From positions 1 through 38,712 of the forward strand of contig JAJEFG010000004.1 of NCBI GenBank assembly GCA_022820545.1: DNA of 38,712 bases, in the 5' to 3' direction. Under the pieces are notes generated by a model. It was not told the DNA's origin, made no database searches, and saw only the letters and a program-made list of their open reading frames with translations. This stretch comes from Acidobacteriota bacterium (lineage in GTDB: Bacteria; Acidobacteriota; Vicinamibacteria; Marinacidobacterales; Marinacidobacteraceae). Made by a program: the position numbers and the translations under genes. Within the stretch, counting starts at the first letter, position 1. Every line of letters begins with the position of its first letter. Of the stretch, positions 1 through 8,467 are shown piece by piece.

Positions 1-274
1 CCTGTCGCGGCGGCGGTCGTCCCGATGACGGCGAGGCGGGCAGCGGTCCCAAGGTGCGATACGTTCCGTTCGCTGCCCCCTCGGGTGCGGCTCGTGGTCC
101 CAGGTCTCGCCGCCCGGTGCGCTCGGGAGGGCGCGATGTTCCCGCCGTTGCCCTCTCGGATTCGGGACTTCCGGGCCGTTGAGGAAGTGTCCCCAGACGT
201 GACCTCCGTTTTCGGCGGACGTGTATAATCGTCCGCAATAACAATGACTTACGAGGGGTCCGCAGCGGTCCTCT

Positions 275-317
275 GGTCGGCATCGCGCGGGAGCGCGAAA
301 CCAGCGCCGATGATGCT
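275..317 (+). repeat. Palindromic intergenic repeat, degenerate copy (R1)
   Basis: The stretch carries the second hairpin of the family (CGCGC-loop-GCGCG, followed by GAAACC) in almost the same form as the copy at 21380-21424. The first hairpin, GCCGG...CCGGC, is eroded to a short CTGGTCGGC remnant. It is the most diverged copy and lies upstream of the toxin-antitoxin promoter. Confidence 0.6.
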
Positions 318-359
318 GCGCCCTGCCACTGTGATGCCCGCTGGAACGGAAGTGAGTTA

Positions 360-388
360 TTGGCAGGTCCATGCTGTAGTGGTAGAAT
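360..388 (+). promoter_or_regulatory. Sigma-70-type promoter giving a probable leaderless transcript
   Basis: TTGGCA (360-365) and TAGAAT (383-388) are separated by 17 bases, and a TG lies one base upstream of the -10 box (380-381, extended -10). The ATG of the antitoxin starts at 397, eight bases after the -10 box, which is where transcription should start. There is no Shine-Dalgarno sequence, so the message is predicted to begin at or next to the start codon. Confidence 0.6.
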
Positions 389-396
389 GATGTGTT

Positions 397-702
397 ATGG
401 CATATATAGCCGATACTGGAGCATATAGTCCGACCACCCAGGAAGACTCGGTTCGGGCAGTCGTCGACGCTGCCGGGCGGCTCGTCGTGCCGGCACGGTT
501 CCGGGCTGCTCTCGGATTCGGGAAGCGCCAGGAAGTGCTCCTCACCCTCGAGGGTTCCGCTGTCCGGCTGATGACCGCGGAGGCGGCCGTGGATGCGGCC
601 GTGGCAGAGGTGCAGGCGTTGGCCCGCAAGTACGGTGGAGGGAAGGGAGGCGAAGTGGACGCGTTCATCGCCGAGCGGCGCGCCGAAGCGGAGAAGGAGT
701 GA
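397..702 (+). CDS. AbrB/SpoVT-family (VapB/MazE-type) antitoxin
   Basis: This 101-residue protein has a swapped-hairpin AbrB DNA-binding domain from about residue 18 to 60, recognisable by VVDAAGRLVVPARFRAALGF. It has an acidic and alanine-rich C-terminal tail, which in this family wraps around and blocks the partner toxin. The stop codon is one base before the ATG of a PIN-domain toxin, the usual antitoxin-first order. The ATG at 397 is the only start that keeps the whole domain. It sits just behind a promoter with no ribosome-binding site, suggesting leaderless translation. An imperfect AT-rich palindrome (399-411) and a similar half site (421-429) over the first codons could be the autoregulatory operator; this is inference. 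Confidence 0.85.
   Translation: MAYIADTGAYSPTTQEDSVRAVVDAAGRLVVPARFRAALGFGKRQEVLLTLEGSAVRLMTAEAAVDAAVAEVQALARKYGGGKGGEVDAFIAERRAEAEKE
399..429. promoter_or_regulatory. Candidate autoregulatory operator of the toxin-antitoxin pair
   Basis: GGCATATATAGCC at 399-411 is a near-palindrome, and GCATATAGT at 421-429 repeats its core about two helical turns away. Both are strikingly AT-rich in GC-rich DNA and lie exactly at the predicted transcription start. AbrB-type antitoxins bind such AT-rich half sites near their own promoters. No binding evidence exists in the sequence itself. Confidence 0.35.
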
Positions 703-703
703 C

Positions 704-1093
704 ATGGCGCGTTTGCTTTTGGACGCCTCGGCGCTCCTCGCCCTGATCCAGCGGGAGTCGGGAGCGGACGCCGTCCGGGACGCCTTGCGGGACGATGCCG
801 CGATCTCCGCCGTGAACCTGGCGGAGGTAGCGGCCCGGCTGCATCAACAGGGATGGGCGACCGAGGACGTGGCGGCTGCCGTTCGTTCCCTGTCGGTCGG
901 AATCCTGCCGTTCGACTCCGAAACCGCGCTGCGGAGCGGCGCCCTTCGTTCCGCGACAGCACCGTTCGGACTCGGCCTTGGGGACCGCGCCTGCCTCGCA
1001 ACCGCCGCGCGCCAGGGAATCCCGGCGCTCACCGCCGACCGCGCGTGGCTGGAGCTTCGCCTGCCCGGGATCGAGATCCGCCGCGTCCGTTGA
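704..1093 (+). CDS. VapC-like PIN-domain ribonuclease toxin
   Basis: The 129-residue protein is a complete PIN domain, the Mg-dependent endoribonuclease fold of VapC toxins. The expected acidic residues are visible: D7 in LLLDASALLALI, E41 in NLAEVAARL, D94 in LGDRACLATA and D112 in LTADRAW. The arrangement GDRACLATA..G.P.LTAD is typical of VapC. It starts one base after the antitoxin stop, with GAGAAGGAG just upstream as ribosome-binding site, so the two genes are surely co-transcribed. The active site appears intact. Target RNA cannot be deduced. A downstream gene starts about 160 bases later and is probably independent. Confidence 0.88.
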   Translation: MARLLLDASALLALIQRESGADAVRDALRDDAAISAVNLAEVAARLHQQGWATEDVAAAVRSLSVGILPFDSETALRSGALRSATAPFGLGLGDRACLATAARQGIPALTADRAWLELRLPGIEIRRVR

Positions 1094-1251
1094 TCCGACA
1101 GGCCAAGCCACTGCTGCCGCTTTGCCTTCGAGGTGCCGGAATTCGGGCTCTTGCCCGCACTCTGCCGCGGATCGCCTAAGCTCCCCACTCCGAATCCCAA
1201 ACCCTTCACAGCGCCATTCAGACGCCTGCACGATTGCCCGGACCGACGAAC

Positions 1252-2607
1252 ATGGGCACGCGGACTGCCACGAGTTCGGGGGTGCCTGACCCCGACCGGC
1301 GGCGCCGCCCGAGGCGGCGCTCGAGCAGGCCAGGCAGGGCGCTCAGCCTCGTCGCAATCATGGCGGCAGCGATCAGCCTGTCGCTTCCCGCCGCCGCCCA
1401 GAACGGGAACGGACGGCCCAACGTGTTCTTCGACTGCTCCGGGCCCCGCTGCGATTCGCGCTACTACCGCACCGAGATCACCTGGGTGAACTGGGTCAAC
1501 GACAAGGAGGACGCGAACGTCCACCTGATCATGACCAGCCAGACGACCGGCGCCGGAGGGCGGGAATACCTCCTCCATTTCATCGGTACCGGCGACCAGA
1601 CGAGCTATGACGACGAGCACGGCTACCGGTCGCTGCCGACCGACACTGACCGGGAGACGCTGGACGGGATCGTCCACACCATGGAACTCGGGCTCGCCAT
1701 GTTTGCGGACGAGGCCGGGTACCGGGGTCTCATCGCCATCAGCCCGATCGACCGGGAGGAGGCGGCGGTGGCCAGGGGGGTGGTGGCCCGGGACGAGGTG
1801 GAAGATCCGTGGAACCTCTGGGTGTTCCGCGTCGACGGCGAAGTGGGAATCGAAGGCGAGACCTCCGAGCGGCGCACCAGCCTGGAGGGCGGGTTCTCCG
1901 CTTCGCGGGTCACGCCCGACTGGCGCGTCCGGTTCTCGGGAGACGTCGAGAACGACCGTCTCTCGATCGAGCTCTCCGAGGGCACCTTCGAGGACACCCG
2001 CACCAACTGGAGCTTCGACACCCAGGTCGTGTACGCGCTGCTCGAACACTGGTCGGTCGGGATGGACACGAACACCAGCCGCAACCTGACCTACAACCAG
2101 GACCTCCGGGTCGAGTTGTCGCCGGCGCTCGAGTACAGCGTCTTCCCCTACGACGAGGCGACCCGCCGCAGCCTCACCTTCTACTACACGATCGGCCCCG
2201 CTTACCGCGACTACGCGGAGTCCACGATCTACGGGGAGACCGAGGAGACGCGCTGGGAACAGGCGATGAACGTCCGCTTCGGCCAGCGCCAGCCCTGGGG
2301 GAACGCCTCGATCAACCTGCGGGGTTCCCACTTCCTCCACGACTTCAAGCAGCGGCTGGTGTCCCTGGGGGGGAACCTCTCCTTCCGGGTCTTCCGGGGC
2401 CTCGAACTCGAGTTCCGCGGCAACGTCTCCCAGGTGAACGACCAGATCTACCTCGCCGCCGAAGAAGCCACCGACGAGGAGGCCCTCCTGCAGCTCCAGC
2501 AGCGCCCGACCGACTTCGACTACCGGATGGAGGTCGGGTTCCAGTTCCGGTTCGGGTCCATCTTCAACAACGTGGTGAACAACCGCTTCCGGCGACGCCG
2601 TTTCTGA
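1252..2607 (+). CDS. Secreted protein, probable C-terminal outer-membrane beta-barrel; function unknown
   Basis: I do not recognise a named family. With the ATG at 1252 the protein has 451 residues. It begins with an arginine-rich stretch and a hydrophobic segment ending in LPAAAQ, a signal peptide; an in-frame ATG at 1360 would give a shorter signal, and a TTG at 1234 is also possible. The mature N-terminus has a conserved-looking cysteine pair (FDCSGPRCDS) followed by YYRTEITWVNWVND. The second half consists of alternating polar and aromatic strands (for example LTFYYTIGPAYRDY, NASINLRGSHFLHDF, LELEFRGNVSQVND) and ends FGSIFNNVVNNRFRRRRF, with a terminal phenylalanine. This looks like an outer-membrane barrel. 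It converges on the tamB gene with a 30-base gap. Confidence 0.7.
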   Translation: MGTRTATSSGVPDPDRRRRPRRRSSRPGRALSLVAIMAAAISLSLPAAAQNGNGRPNVFFDCSGPRCDSRYYRTEITWVNWVNDKEDANVHLIMTSQTTGAGGREYLLHFIGTGDQTSYDDEHGYRSLPTDTDRETLDGIVHTMELGLAMFADEAGYRGLIAISPIDREEAAVARGVVARDEVEDPWNLWVFRVDGEVGIEGETSERRTSLEGGFSASRVTPDWRVRFSGDVENDRLSIELSEGTFEDTRTNWSFDTQVVYALLEHWSVGMDTNTSRNLTYNQDLRVELSPALEYSVFPYDEATRRSLTFYYTIGPAYRDYAESTIYGETEETRWEQAMNVRFGQRQPWGNASINLRGSHFLHDFKQRLVSLGGNLSFRVFRGLELEFRGNVSQVNDQIYLAAEEATDEEALLQLQQRPTDFDYRMEVGFQFRFGSIFNNVVNNRFRRRRF

Positions 2608-2637
2608 GGCCGCGGCCGGCTTCCGCGTCCGGCGCGG

Positions 2638-5600
2638 TCAGTAGGTCCGGCGGAAACGGAAGTCCACGCCGAGCGTGCCGTCTTCGTCCCGCGTCAGGAT
2701 CCAGGTGACCCGGCGGCGGGCGTACTCGACGATGACGATGGCCTCGTCGGCGTCCGAAAGGCTCGACGAATAGCGGACGTTCAGTTCGGGGGTCAACTGC
2801 TTGCTCAGGGTGACCCGCGCCGTCGGATTGCTGAAGCGTCCGATCATGTAGGGATCGACGGTCACGCGGTCGATGCCGAAGACCCGGCCCGCCCGGCGGC
2901 CGATCATCCCGGTGAACTGCTGGCTCAGCAGGTTGGTGGCGGAGACCGCGGCGGCCGGGTCGTCGGTGCGGCGGGCGCCGAGCAGGTTCGCCTCCGGAAC
3001 GCCCGAAAGAAGCTGGAGGATGTCGGTCTCCCGCAGCGGAGGTTCGGAGCTCACGCTCGCTTCGATCTCTTCGAGGGTTCCCGATGCCGCAAGCCGCACG
3101 CGGTAGTTCCTGACGTTCGTTTCCGCCGTCACGTCGAACACCGGCTCGATGCTCCTGGGATCGATGAACTCGGCGCGCCCGGAGACGATCTCGAAACGGT
3201 GGGCGCCGACGAACAGCTCGCCCTCCACGAGGTCCGCGCGCCCCACCACCGCCGGAGACGCCGCGGTGCCCTGGAGGCCGAGGGAGGCATTCGCAGCGAG
3301 GCTGACGATCGAGTTGCGCACCGCGAAGGGGGAATCGGTTTCCACCCGGACATCCATCGCCACGTCGCCCAGGAAACCGCCGGCCTCCGCGTCGCCGGGA
3401 ACGGCGATGATGCTTGATTCCGCGAGGACGTCCGCCGACAGCTCGTACTCGCGGCTCCAAAGCGCTTCGTCGAGGCGAACCTCCCCGGAAAGCAGACGTC
3501 CCCCCTGGTCGCCCACCAGCCGCAGGTCCGCGTTCACCGTGGCGCTGAAGTCGGCGGGGTAGCGGAGACGGGCGTCCGCGACCCGGACCCGCAAATCGCT
3601 GGCGCCGAGTTCGACGCCGTCGATGAGGACCTCACCCGACGCGACGACGTCGCCGGATGCCAGCCGGCCGTTCAGCTCAACGATGCGCAGCGACCGCTGG
3701 TCGAAGCTCACTGAGCCGTTGACCTCGCTCAGCCCGTGCGGAAAACCGGCCAGGCGGAAAGAGCCGTCCCGGATCGTTCCCTCCCCGAACACCTCGGGTT
3801 CGGCCGTGGACCCGACGACGGCGATCTCCAGGGCCAGGGCGCCGTCCGCGTCTAGGTCCGCCACGAACGGCTCGGCCGCCCGCAGCGAACTCTCCCCGCT
3901 CAGGGTCAGGTCAATCCGCTCCTCCCCGAGATCGACGGAACCGGCCGCCGCGAACTCGCCGCCGGGATGGAGGAGACGGAACTCCTCCACTCCGACGACG
4001 CCGTCCTCCATCACGATGCGGGCCGGGCCGCCGGATTCGGCAACGAACTCCGGCGTCTCGATCCTCAGGCTCTCGAGGGTCGCTTCCGCCGTCATCCACT
4101 CGTCGAGCGGATCCTCGATGCGGAAGCCGCCCGTCCCGTTGACCACGATCGAGATCCCCTGCTCCTCGGGCTCGGCGACCAGAAACGATGCTACGTCCAG
4201 CTCCCGCAGGGTGACCGTTCCGGAGGCGTCCGCCTCGAGCGTCCCGGAAATGCCGAAGGACGCGGCCCCGGAATCGAGAGCGCCGCTCGCCTCGAAGCGC
4301 TCGCCCGCCACCGAGGCCTCGACGCTGCCCGGGCCGAGCCCCGCGTCGAGCACCGAAACAGCGGGAATCCGTCCTTCGAGGCGGAGTTCCGGGACCTCCA
4401 GGTCGCCCCCGATCTCCGCCCGGAAGTCGGAGCGCAGCGCAATCCAATCCAGTTCCAGTCCGGGCGCCAGCGGATAGTCGTGACCGGTGATGGCGCCTTC
4501 CATCGTCCAGTCCACCAGATCGATGGTCAGCTCGCCCTCAGCCCTCCCCCCGCGGAAGGCCGCGGCCAGCGGCGCCAGGCGGACCGACTCGCCGTCCAGG
4601 TTCCAGCCGACGGAGAGTTCGTCGAAGGGCTGTTCCAGCAAGGTCCCGGCGGAGCCCGTCACCGTGCCGCCGCCGTAGTAGCGCTCGTCGCGCCGCACCG
4701 TGTTGCTCCGGCCGCTGACCGCGCCCTCCGCCTCGAGGTCCCATTCGAGGAAGTCCACGATCTCCCGGATGTCCCAGCGGTCCCACGCGGCGTCGAACTC
4801 CAGGTCCGGAAACTCGGTGTCGTCGCGGTCGAAGACTCCCGACGCGGAGATCGTTCCCTCCCCGGCACGGGCGCTCAGGCTTTCGAGCCGGATCTCCGCG
4901 GCGTGGATCTCCGCCGCGGCCACCAGCGTCTCGGTGTGAAACGTGGAGAACCGCAGTCCCTGCCCCTCCACGGCGCCGGCGATCACCAGGTCCGGCCAGG
5001 GACCCCGCACGGTTCCCTCGAACCGGGCAGCGCCGGAGACGTCCCAGCCGGTCGTCTCCGGGTCCTCGCCGAAGACCACCCGCCAGACCTCCTGCTGCAC
5101 GGAATCCACCTCGGCGGCGTCGCCCGCAACGCCGCTCACCGTGAAATCGGCGCCGCCGGCGCGCGGGTAGCGCCCCTCGAGCGTCGCCTGGAAGGCCGCG
5201 CCTTCAGCCGTGAGCCGCCGGACCACCACGGCCTCCTCGTCCACGGCCACCGCCGCCCCGAAACCCAGCGGCAACGCACCGGGTCCGGCCTCCGGCCTCG
5301 CCCCGGCCGCCTCGATGGTCCCTGTCGCGAGCAACGGATCCGCGAACGGAATTCGCAGATCGGCGTCCAGGGCGACGCGGGAGCGGAGCGCGGTCGGCGT
5401 CCCGAAGACCCCCTCGAGGACACCGGAGAGCGACGCGTCCCGGACGGTCAGCGCCACCTCCGCCCGGTTTTCGCCGGAAGGCTGCGCCTGCAGCACGTGC
5501 AGGGTCGCCGCTCCCCCGGAGACGAACCCCTCGGAGGCGGAAACCTCGAGGCGCTCCGGGTCCCAGTGGACGCGCGCCTTCCAGTCGCGCAACGGCACGC

Positions 5601-6531
5601 CGTAGAGGCGGCTGCCCGGGAGCGCGAGCTCCCCGTCCAGCGCGAATCCGTCCTCCCCGAACCCCACGGTCCCGTCGAAGCGCATCCACGGATCCCCCCG
5701 GGTATCGATCGCCTCGACGCCGAACAGGGAACGCGCGAGCCCGCCGGCGTCGCCGCCGGCGCCGACCCGGAACTCGCCCGCCAGGCCACCGCCCAGGTCG
5801 AGCGACCCCTCGAGGTCCACCGTCAGGAGATCGGATCGAAGGCCCAGCCGGTCCAGGTGGAACCGGTCCTCGCGGATGCGGAACGCCGCGTCCAGCGCCA
5901 GCGGGAGTTGTGGCTGTTCCCCGAGACGAACGACCCCCAATCCGGACCGGACCTCCCCGTCCACGCTGCCCGCGTCCGCCACGCGGAAGGCGATGGCCAC
6001 GTCGTCCACCCGGACCTCCCACGGCGCTGCGAGATTCCGGTAGCCGATGGTCGTCCCCGCGACCGAAATGCGGTCGGACGAAAACGACAGGCGCGCCGCG
6101 AGCGCTTCGAACTCCGGTCCGGATGGAGCGGGAGCGACGCGCGGCGGGCCCCCGTCGTCCGTTCCCCAGAAGCTCAGCCCCTCGATGGCCAGACTCTCGA
6201 AATGGAGGCGCGCCAGCACCAGCGACGACAGGCCCAGGTTCCCCCGGACCTCAGCGATCGAAAGGACCGGGGGCGCGGGGCCCGAATCCAGCGGTTCCCG
6301 TCCCACCTGCAGACCGCGGACGGCGAACTCGCCCGCCGGGAGCGAGATCCGGAGGCCGCCGGCCGCGACCGGGCGGTCGAGCGCCGCGGAGAGCCGGGAG
6401 GTGGCGAAGGCCAGCAGCCGGTCCTCGTCGATCGCGACGGTGACGACGGCCGCCAGCGCGGCGAGCAGCACGAGCAGGCATGCGGCCAGCAAGAGCCCCG
6501 CGCGGCGGAACCGGCGGCTGGAAATGGTCAC
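2638..6531 (-). CDS. tamB: TamB-like translocation and assembly module / lipid-transfer protein (DUF490, AsmA-like)
   Basis: The 1297-residue protein has an N-terminal membrane anchor (residues about 10-32, LLLAACLLVLLAALAAVVTV). Very long beta-rich repeats typical of the TamB/AsmA bridge fold follow, then the C-terminal DUF490 region (LSKQLTPELNVRYSSSLSDA... to the end, FRFRRTY). TamB proteins span the periplasm and help insert outer-membrane proteins or move phospholipid with an Omp85 partner. The start is GTG at 6531, six bases after the phosphoesterase stop. The gene is the last of a tightly packed run that also contains a barrel protein of the Omp85 type, which is the expected partner class. 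Length is close to the usual 1250-1400 residues. Confidence 0.85.
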   Translation of the reverse strand: MTISSRRFRRAGLLLAACLLVLLAALAAVVTVAIDEDRLLAFATSRLSAALDRPVAAGGLRISLPAGEFAVRGLQVGREPLDSGPAPPVLSIAEVRGNLGLSSLVLARLHFESLAIEGLSFWGTDDGGPPRVAPAPSGPEFEALAARLSFSSDRISVAGTTIGYRNLAAPWEVRVDDVAIAFRVADAGSVDGEVRSGLGVVRLGEQPQLPLALDAAFRIREDRFHLDRLGLRSDLLTVDLEGSLDLGGGLAGEFRVGAGGDAGGLARSLFGVEAIDTRGDPWMRFDGTVGFGEDGFALDGELALPGSRLYGVPLRDWKARVHWDPERLEVSASEGFVSGGAATLHVLQAQPSGENRAEVALTVRDASLSGVLEGVFGTPTALRSRVALDADLRIPFADPLLATGTIEAAGARPEAGPGALPLGFGAAVAVDEEAVVVRRLTAEGAAFQATLEGRYPRAGGADFTVSGVAGDAAEVDSVQQEVWRVVFGEDPETTGWDVSGAARFEGTVRGPWPDLVIAGAVEGQGLRFSTFHTETLVAAAEIHAAEIRLESLSARAGEGTISASGVFDRDDTEFPDLEFDAAWDRWDIREIVDFLEWDLEAEGAVSGRSNTVRRDERYYGGGTVTGSAGTLLEQPFDELSVGWNLDGESVRLAPLAAAFRGGRAEGELTIDLVDWTMEGAITGHDYPLAPGLELDWIALRSDFRAEIGGDLEVPELRLEGRIPAVSVLDAGLGPGSVEASVAGERFEASGALDSGAASFGISGTLEADASGTVTLRELDVASFLVAEPEEQGISIVVNGTGGFRIEDPLDEWMTAEATLESLRIETPEFVAESGGPARIVMEDGVVGVEEFRLLHPGGEFAAAGSVDLGEERIDLTLSGESSLRAAEPFVADLDADGALALEIAVVGSTAEPEVFGEGTIRDGSFRLAGFPHGLSEVNGSVSFDQRSLRIVELNGRLASGDVVASGEVLIDGVELGASDLRVRVADARLRYPADFSATVNADLRLVGDQGGRLLSGEVRLDEALWSREYELSADVLAESSIIAVPGDAEAGGFLGDVAMDVRVETDSPFAVRNSIVSLAANASLGLQGTAASPAVVGRADLVEGELFVGAHRFEIVSGRAEFIDPRSIEPVFDVTAETNVRNYRVRLAASGTLEEIEASVSSEPPLRETDILQLLSGVPEANLLGARRTDDPAAAVSATNLLSQQFTGMIGRRAGRVFGIDRVTVDPYMIGRFSNPTARVTLSKQLTPELNVRYSSSLSDADEAIVIVEYARRRVTWILTRDEDGTLGVDFRFRRTY

Positions 6532-6537
6532 GCGCGG

Positions 6538-7587
6538 TCAACGCGGCGAACACGGCTCGCCGTCGAACGTCCCGTCCGCGGGATCGCCGCGCCCGAAGCT
6601 CCCGCGATCACGGACCTCCCCTGCGGCATCGATGGCGCAGTAGGCGAAACGGTCCTCGGTCGCCAGCACGTAGACGAAGTGGTTGAAGGCGCCGCGGTCC
6701 TCCCGGCGGACCGCGCGGGCGTCGTTCCGGGCGGAATCCGGCTTCTTTCCCCCGGCGCCGGTCACGAAGTAGCGGACCCCACGCTGCGGCCGGAGCAGCG
6801 CGTAGAAGTGCTGGTGGCCCTGGAACACGGCATCCACGCCGTGTTCCATGAAGATCGGCTCGAGCTCGGACCGCAACACCTCGTCGTCATCCCGGCAGAA
6901 AAGTCCGAGCCACTGGCACCGCGTCGGCGCGTACATCGTCCCGTGCATGGCCACCACCTTCCACCGCGCTCGCGAGACGCGCAGGGCTTCGGCCACCCAG
7001 CGGAGCTGCGGCTCATCCGTTCCGTCCTCGATCTTCGTGTCGTCCTCTCCCAGCGTGTTCGTGTCGAGCACGAAGACCTCGGCCAGCGGCGCCTCCGATG
7101 ACCCGCTCCCCGGGATCTCGATCGAGTAGTAGCGGGAGCCGTCCCGATAGCCGAACTCCGGGGTCGCCAGGTGGGCGTCCACTTCGCAGTCACGTGCCAG
7201 CGCGTAGGCCGTTTCGTCCCGGGGAACCGGTCTTAGTCCCGACTCCCCGCATCGTTCCACGTCGTGGTTGCCGAGCGCTGCATGAATCCGGACTCCCAGC
7301 GACAGGACACCGCGGTACACATCGAGGAACCTGCTCCCGATGAAGCGCGCCTCGCCGCGCTCGTACACGTTGTCCCCGAGCAGGAACACATGGGACACGG
7401 ACGCCTCCTCCACGGTGCGCCGGACCTGCGCCGCCACGCTCCGCGCCCGTTCGTCGCCGGTACCCGTATCGCCAACCAGGATGAACCGCGCCGCGTCCCC
7501 CGGGTCCTGGGGGTTCGTGCCCGAGACCACGGCGGCCGGCAGGAGCGCCACGGCGCCGAGTGAGAGGAGGGTCCGGCGCTTCCGCAT
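6538..7587 (-). CDS. Secreted metallophosphoesterase, purple-acid-phosphatase-like
   Basis: The protein has 349 residues with a signal peptide or anchor at 1-24. Dinuclear-metal motifs of calcineurin-like phosphoesterases follow in order: GDTG (about 39-42), GDNVY (71-75), GNHD (106-109), a histidine in VVAMHG, and the GHQHFY motif. The GDTGTG, GDNVY and GHQHFY spellings point to the acid phosphatase type 5 group. It should hydrolyse phosphate esters in the periplasm or at the cell surface. It lies 9 bases after the SdiA-regulated-like gene and 6 before tamB, in one operon with a kinase-like barrel protein. I recall that long Bacteroidota proteins combine this kind of phosphoesterase with Omp85 barrels; that link is from memory and not shown here. 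Confidence 0.85.
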   Translation of the reverse strand: MRKRRTLLSLGAVALLPAAVVSGTNPQDPGDAARFILVGDTGTGDERARSVAAQVRRTVEEASVSHVFLLGDNVYERGEARFIGSRFLDVYRGVLSLGVRIHAALGNHDVERCGESGLRPVPRDETAYALARDCEVDAHLATPEFGYRDGSRYYSIEIPGSGSSEAPLAEVFVLDTNTLGEDDTKIEDGTDEPQLRWVAEALRVSRARWKVVAMHGTMYAPTRCQWLGLFCRDDDEVLRSELEPIFMEHGVDAVFQGHQHFYALLRPQRGVRYFVTGAGGKKPDSARNDARAVRREDRGAFNHFVYVLATEDRFAYCAIDAAGEVRDRGSFGRGDPADGTFDGEPCSPR

Positions 7588-7596
7588 GGGCTCGGG

Positions 7597-8448
7597 CTAC
7601 CGCTCCGGCGCGGGATACGCGGTCAGCGTTCCCCTCGCCCTTCCCCCTTCATCGGCCACGATCAACGCGCCGTCCGGAGCGAACGCGATGCCCTCGACCT
7701 GACGATGCCACGGAGCTTCGAACCGCCGGACATCCAGGACCTGCCCGCCCGGAGTCACCTCCGCGATGGCGGCCTGCCGAGCCGCCACCACGAACCAGTT
7801 CCCCGAGACCGGGTGCCGCTCGATTCCGGAGGGCTGGAACCGGTTGGCCCCGATGCGCCGGGCGAAATCGCCGACCGGGACCACCGTCGGGGCGCCGCGC
7901 AACGCTTTCTCGTCGACGGACCAGCGAAACATCCCCAGTTCGCCCCGGAGGCCGTCGCTGCGGGCGTTCTTGCACATCAGCACGAGTTCCCGGCGGCCCT
8001 CGTCGTACGCGAGGCCCTCGATCTCGCAGTCCCGCCCGGCGCCGGTGGCATAGACCTGAAAAAGCACCGACTCGCCCGCGGCGCCCTCGCGGCACTCGAA
8101 GAGCCTGCCGGCGCTCGTGACCAGGTAGACCCAGCCGTCGGCCACCGCGATGCCCTCGAAGTCATCGGCGACCGGGTCCGCCAGGTCCGCCAGCTGGAAC
8201 TCCTTCACGACCGAACCGTCCCGGACGTCGAGCTCGAAGACGATGCCGGCCTCGTCGTTGTGCGCGAGCAGCCGGTGGTCCGCGGTCGTCGCGAGGCCGG
8301 AGATCTCCCGGAGGCGCCGCGGGAGCTCGCGGGCCGTCGCCTCGCCAGCCCCCAGTTCGTAGTCCCCGAGGGAAACGGCTGTCTGCGTTCCCGCTGACGC
8401 CCCGGTCAGGGGCAGCAGACACAGCGTGGCGGCCGGCAGGACTCTCAA
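7597..8448 (-). CDS. SdiA-regulated / esterase-like-phytase beta-propeller protein, secreted
   Basis: The 283-residue protein begins with a signal peptide ending near GASAG. It then reads as a beta-propeller of the SdiA-regulated / esterase-like activity of phytase group. Diagnostic segments are REISGLATTADHRLLAHNDE, DDFEGIAV, CEIEGLAYDEGR, GIERHPVSG and QVEGIAFAPDGALIVADEGG, each a propeller blade with an EG-A motif. The family lacks a settled reaction; phytase-like phosphohydrolase or calcium-dependent esterase activity has been suggested for some members. The start codon is TTG (8446-8448), with GGAGAG about 12 bases upstream. Its place between a phosphatase and a DUF4956 protein fits a role in handling phosphorylated or acidic envelope material. 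That is inference. Confidence 0.75.
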   Translation of the reverse strand: MRVLPAATLCLLPLTGASAGTQTAVSLGDYELGAGEATARELPRRLREISGLATTADHRLLAHNDEAGIVFELDVRDGSVVKEFQLADLADPVADDFEGIAVADGWVYLVTSAGRLFECREGAAGESVLFQVYATGAGRDCEIEGLAYDEGRRELVLMCKNARSDGLRGELGMFRWSVDEKALRGAPTVVPVGDFARRIGANRFQPSGIERHPVSGNWFVVAARQAAIAEVTPGGQVLDVRRFEAPWHRQVEGIAFAPDGALIVADEGGRARGTLTAYPAPER

Positions 8449-8467
8449 CCGGAGGGCTCTCCGCGCG

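Larger units (their letters stand above)
1..396. other. Gene-poor left edge with a degenerate repeat and the promoter of the first operon
   Basis: No convincing gene lies here. A short open frame at 25-228 has arginine/proline-rich composition and no recognisable domain. A TATAAT hexamer lies at 224-229 without a clear -35 box at the right distance. A degenerate copy of the window-wide palindromic repeat sits at about 275-317, and the promoter of the toxin-antitoxin pair closes the region. The upstream neighbour is outside the window, so what the first 200 bases belong to cannot be told. Confidence 0.5.

Noticed and set aside
25..228. Short open frame at the left edge
   Set aside because: Biased composition, no ribosome-binding site, no domain.
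224..229. TATAAT hexamer as the main promoter of the toxin-antitoxin pair
   Set aside because: No matching -35 box at 16-18 bases, and a better pair lies directly before the gene; kept only as a note.
2608..2637. Bidirectional terminator between the barrel gene and tamB
   Set aside because: Only a short GC-rich stretch without a convincing stem-loop or T-run.
3967..7101. Long plus-strand open frame (over 1000 codons) opposite tamB and the phosphoesterase
   Set aside because: It is rich in Arg, Pro, Gly and His with no domain. GC-rich DNA leaves few stop codons on the opposite strand of real genes, and tamB matches a known family over its full length.
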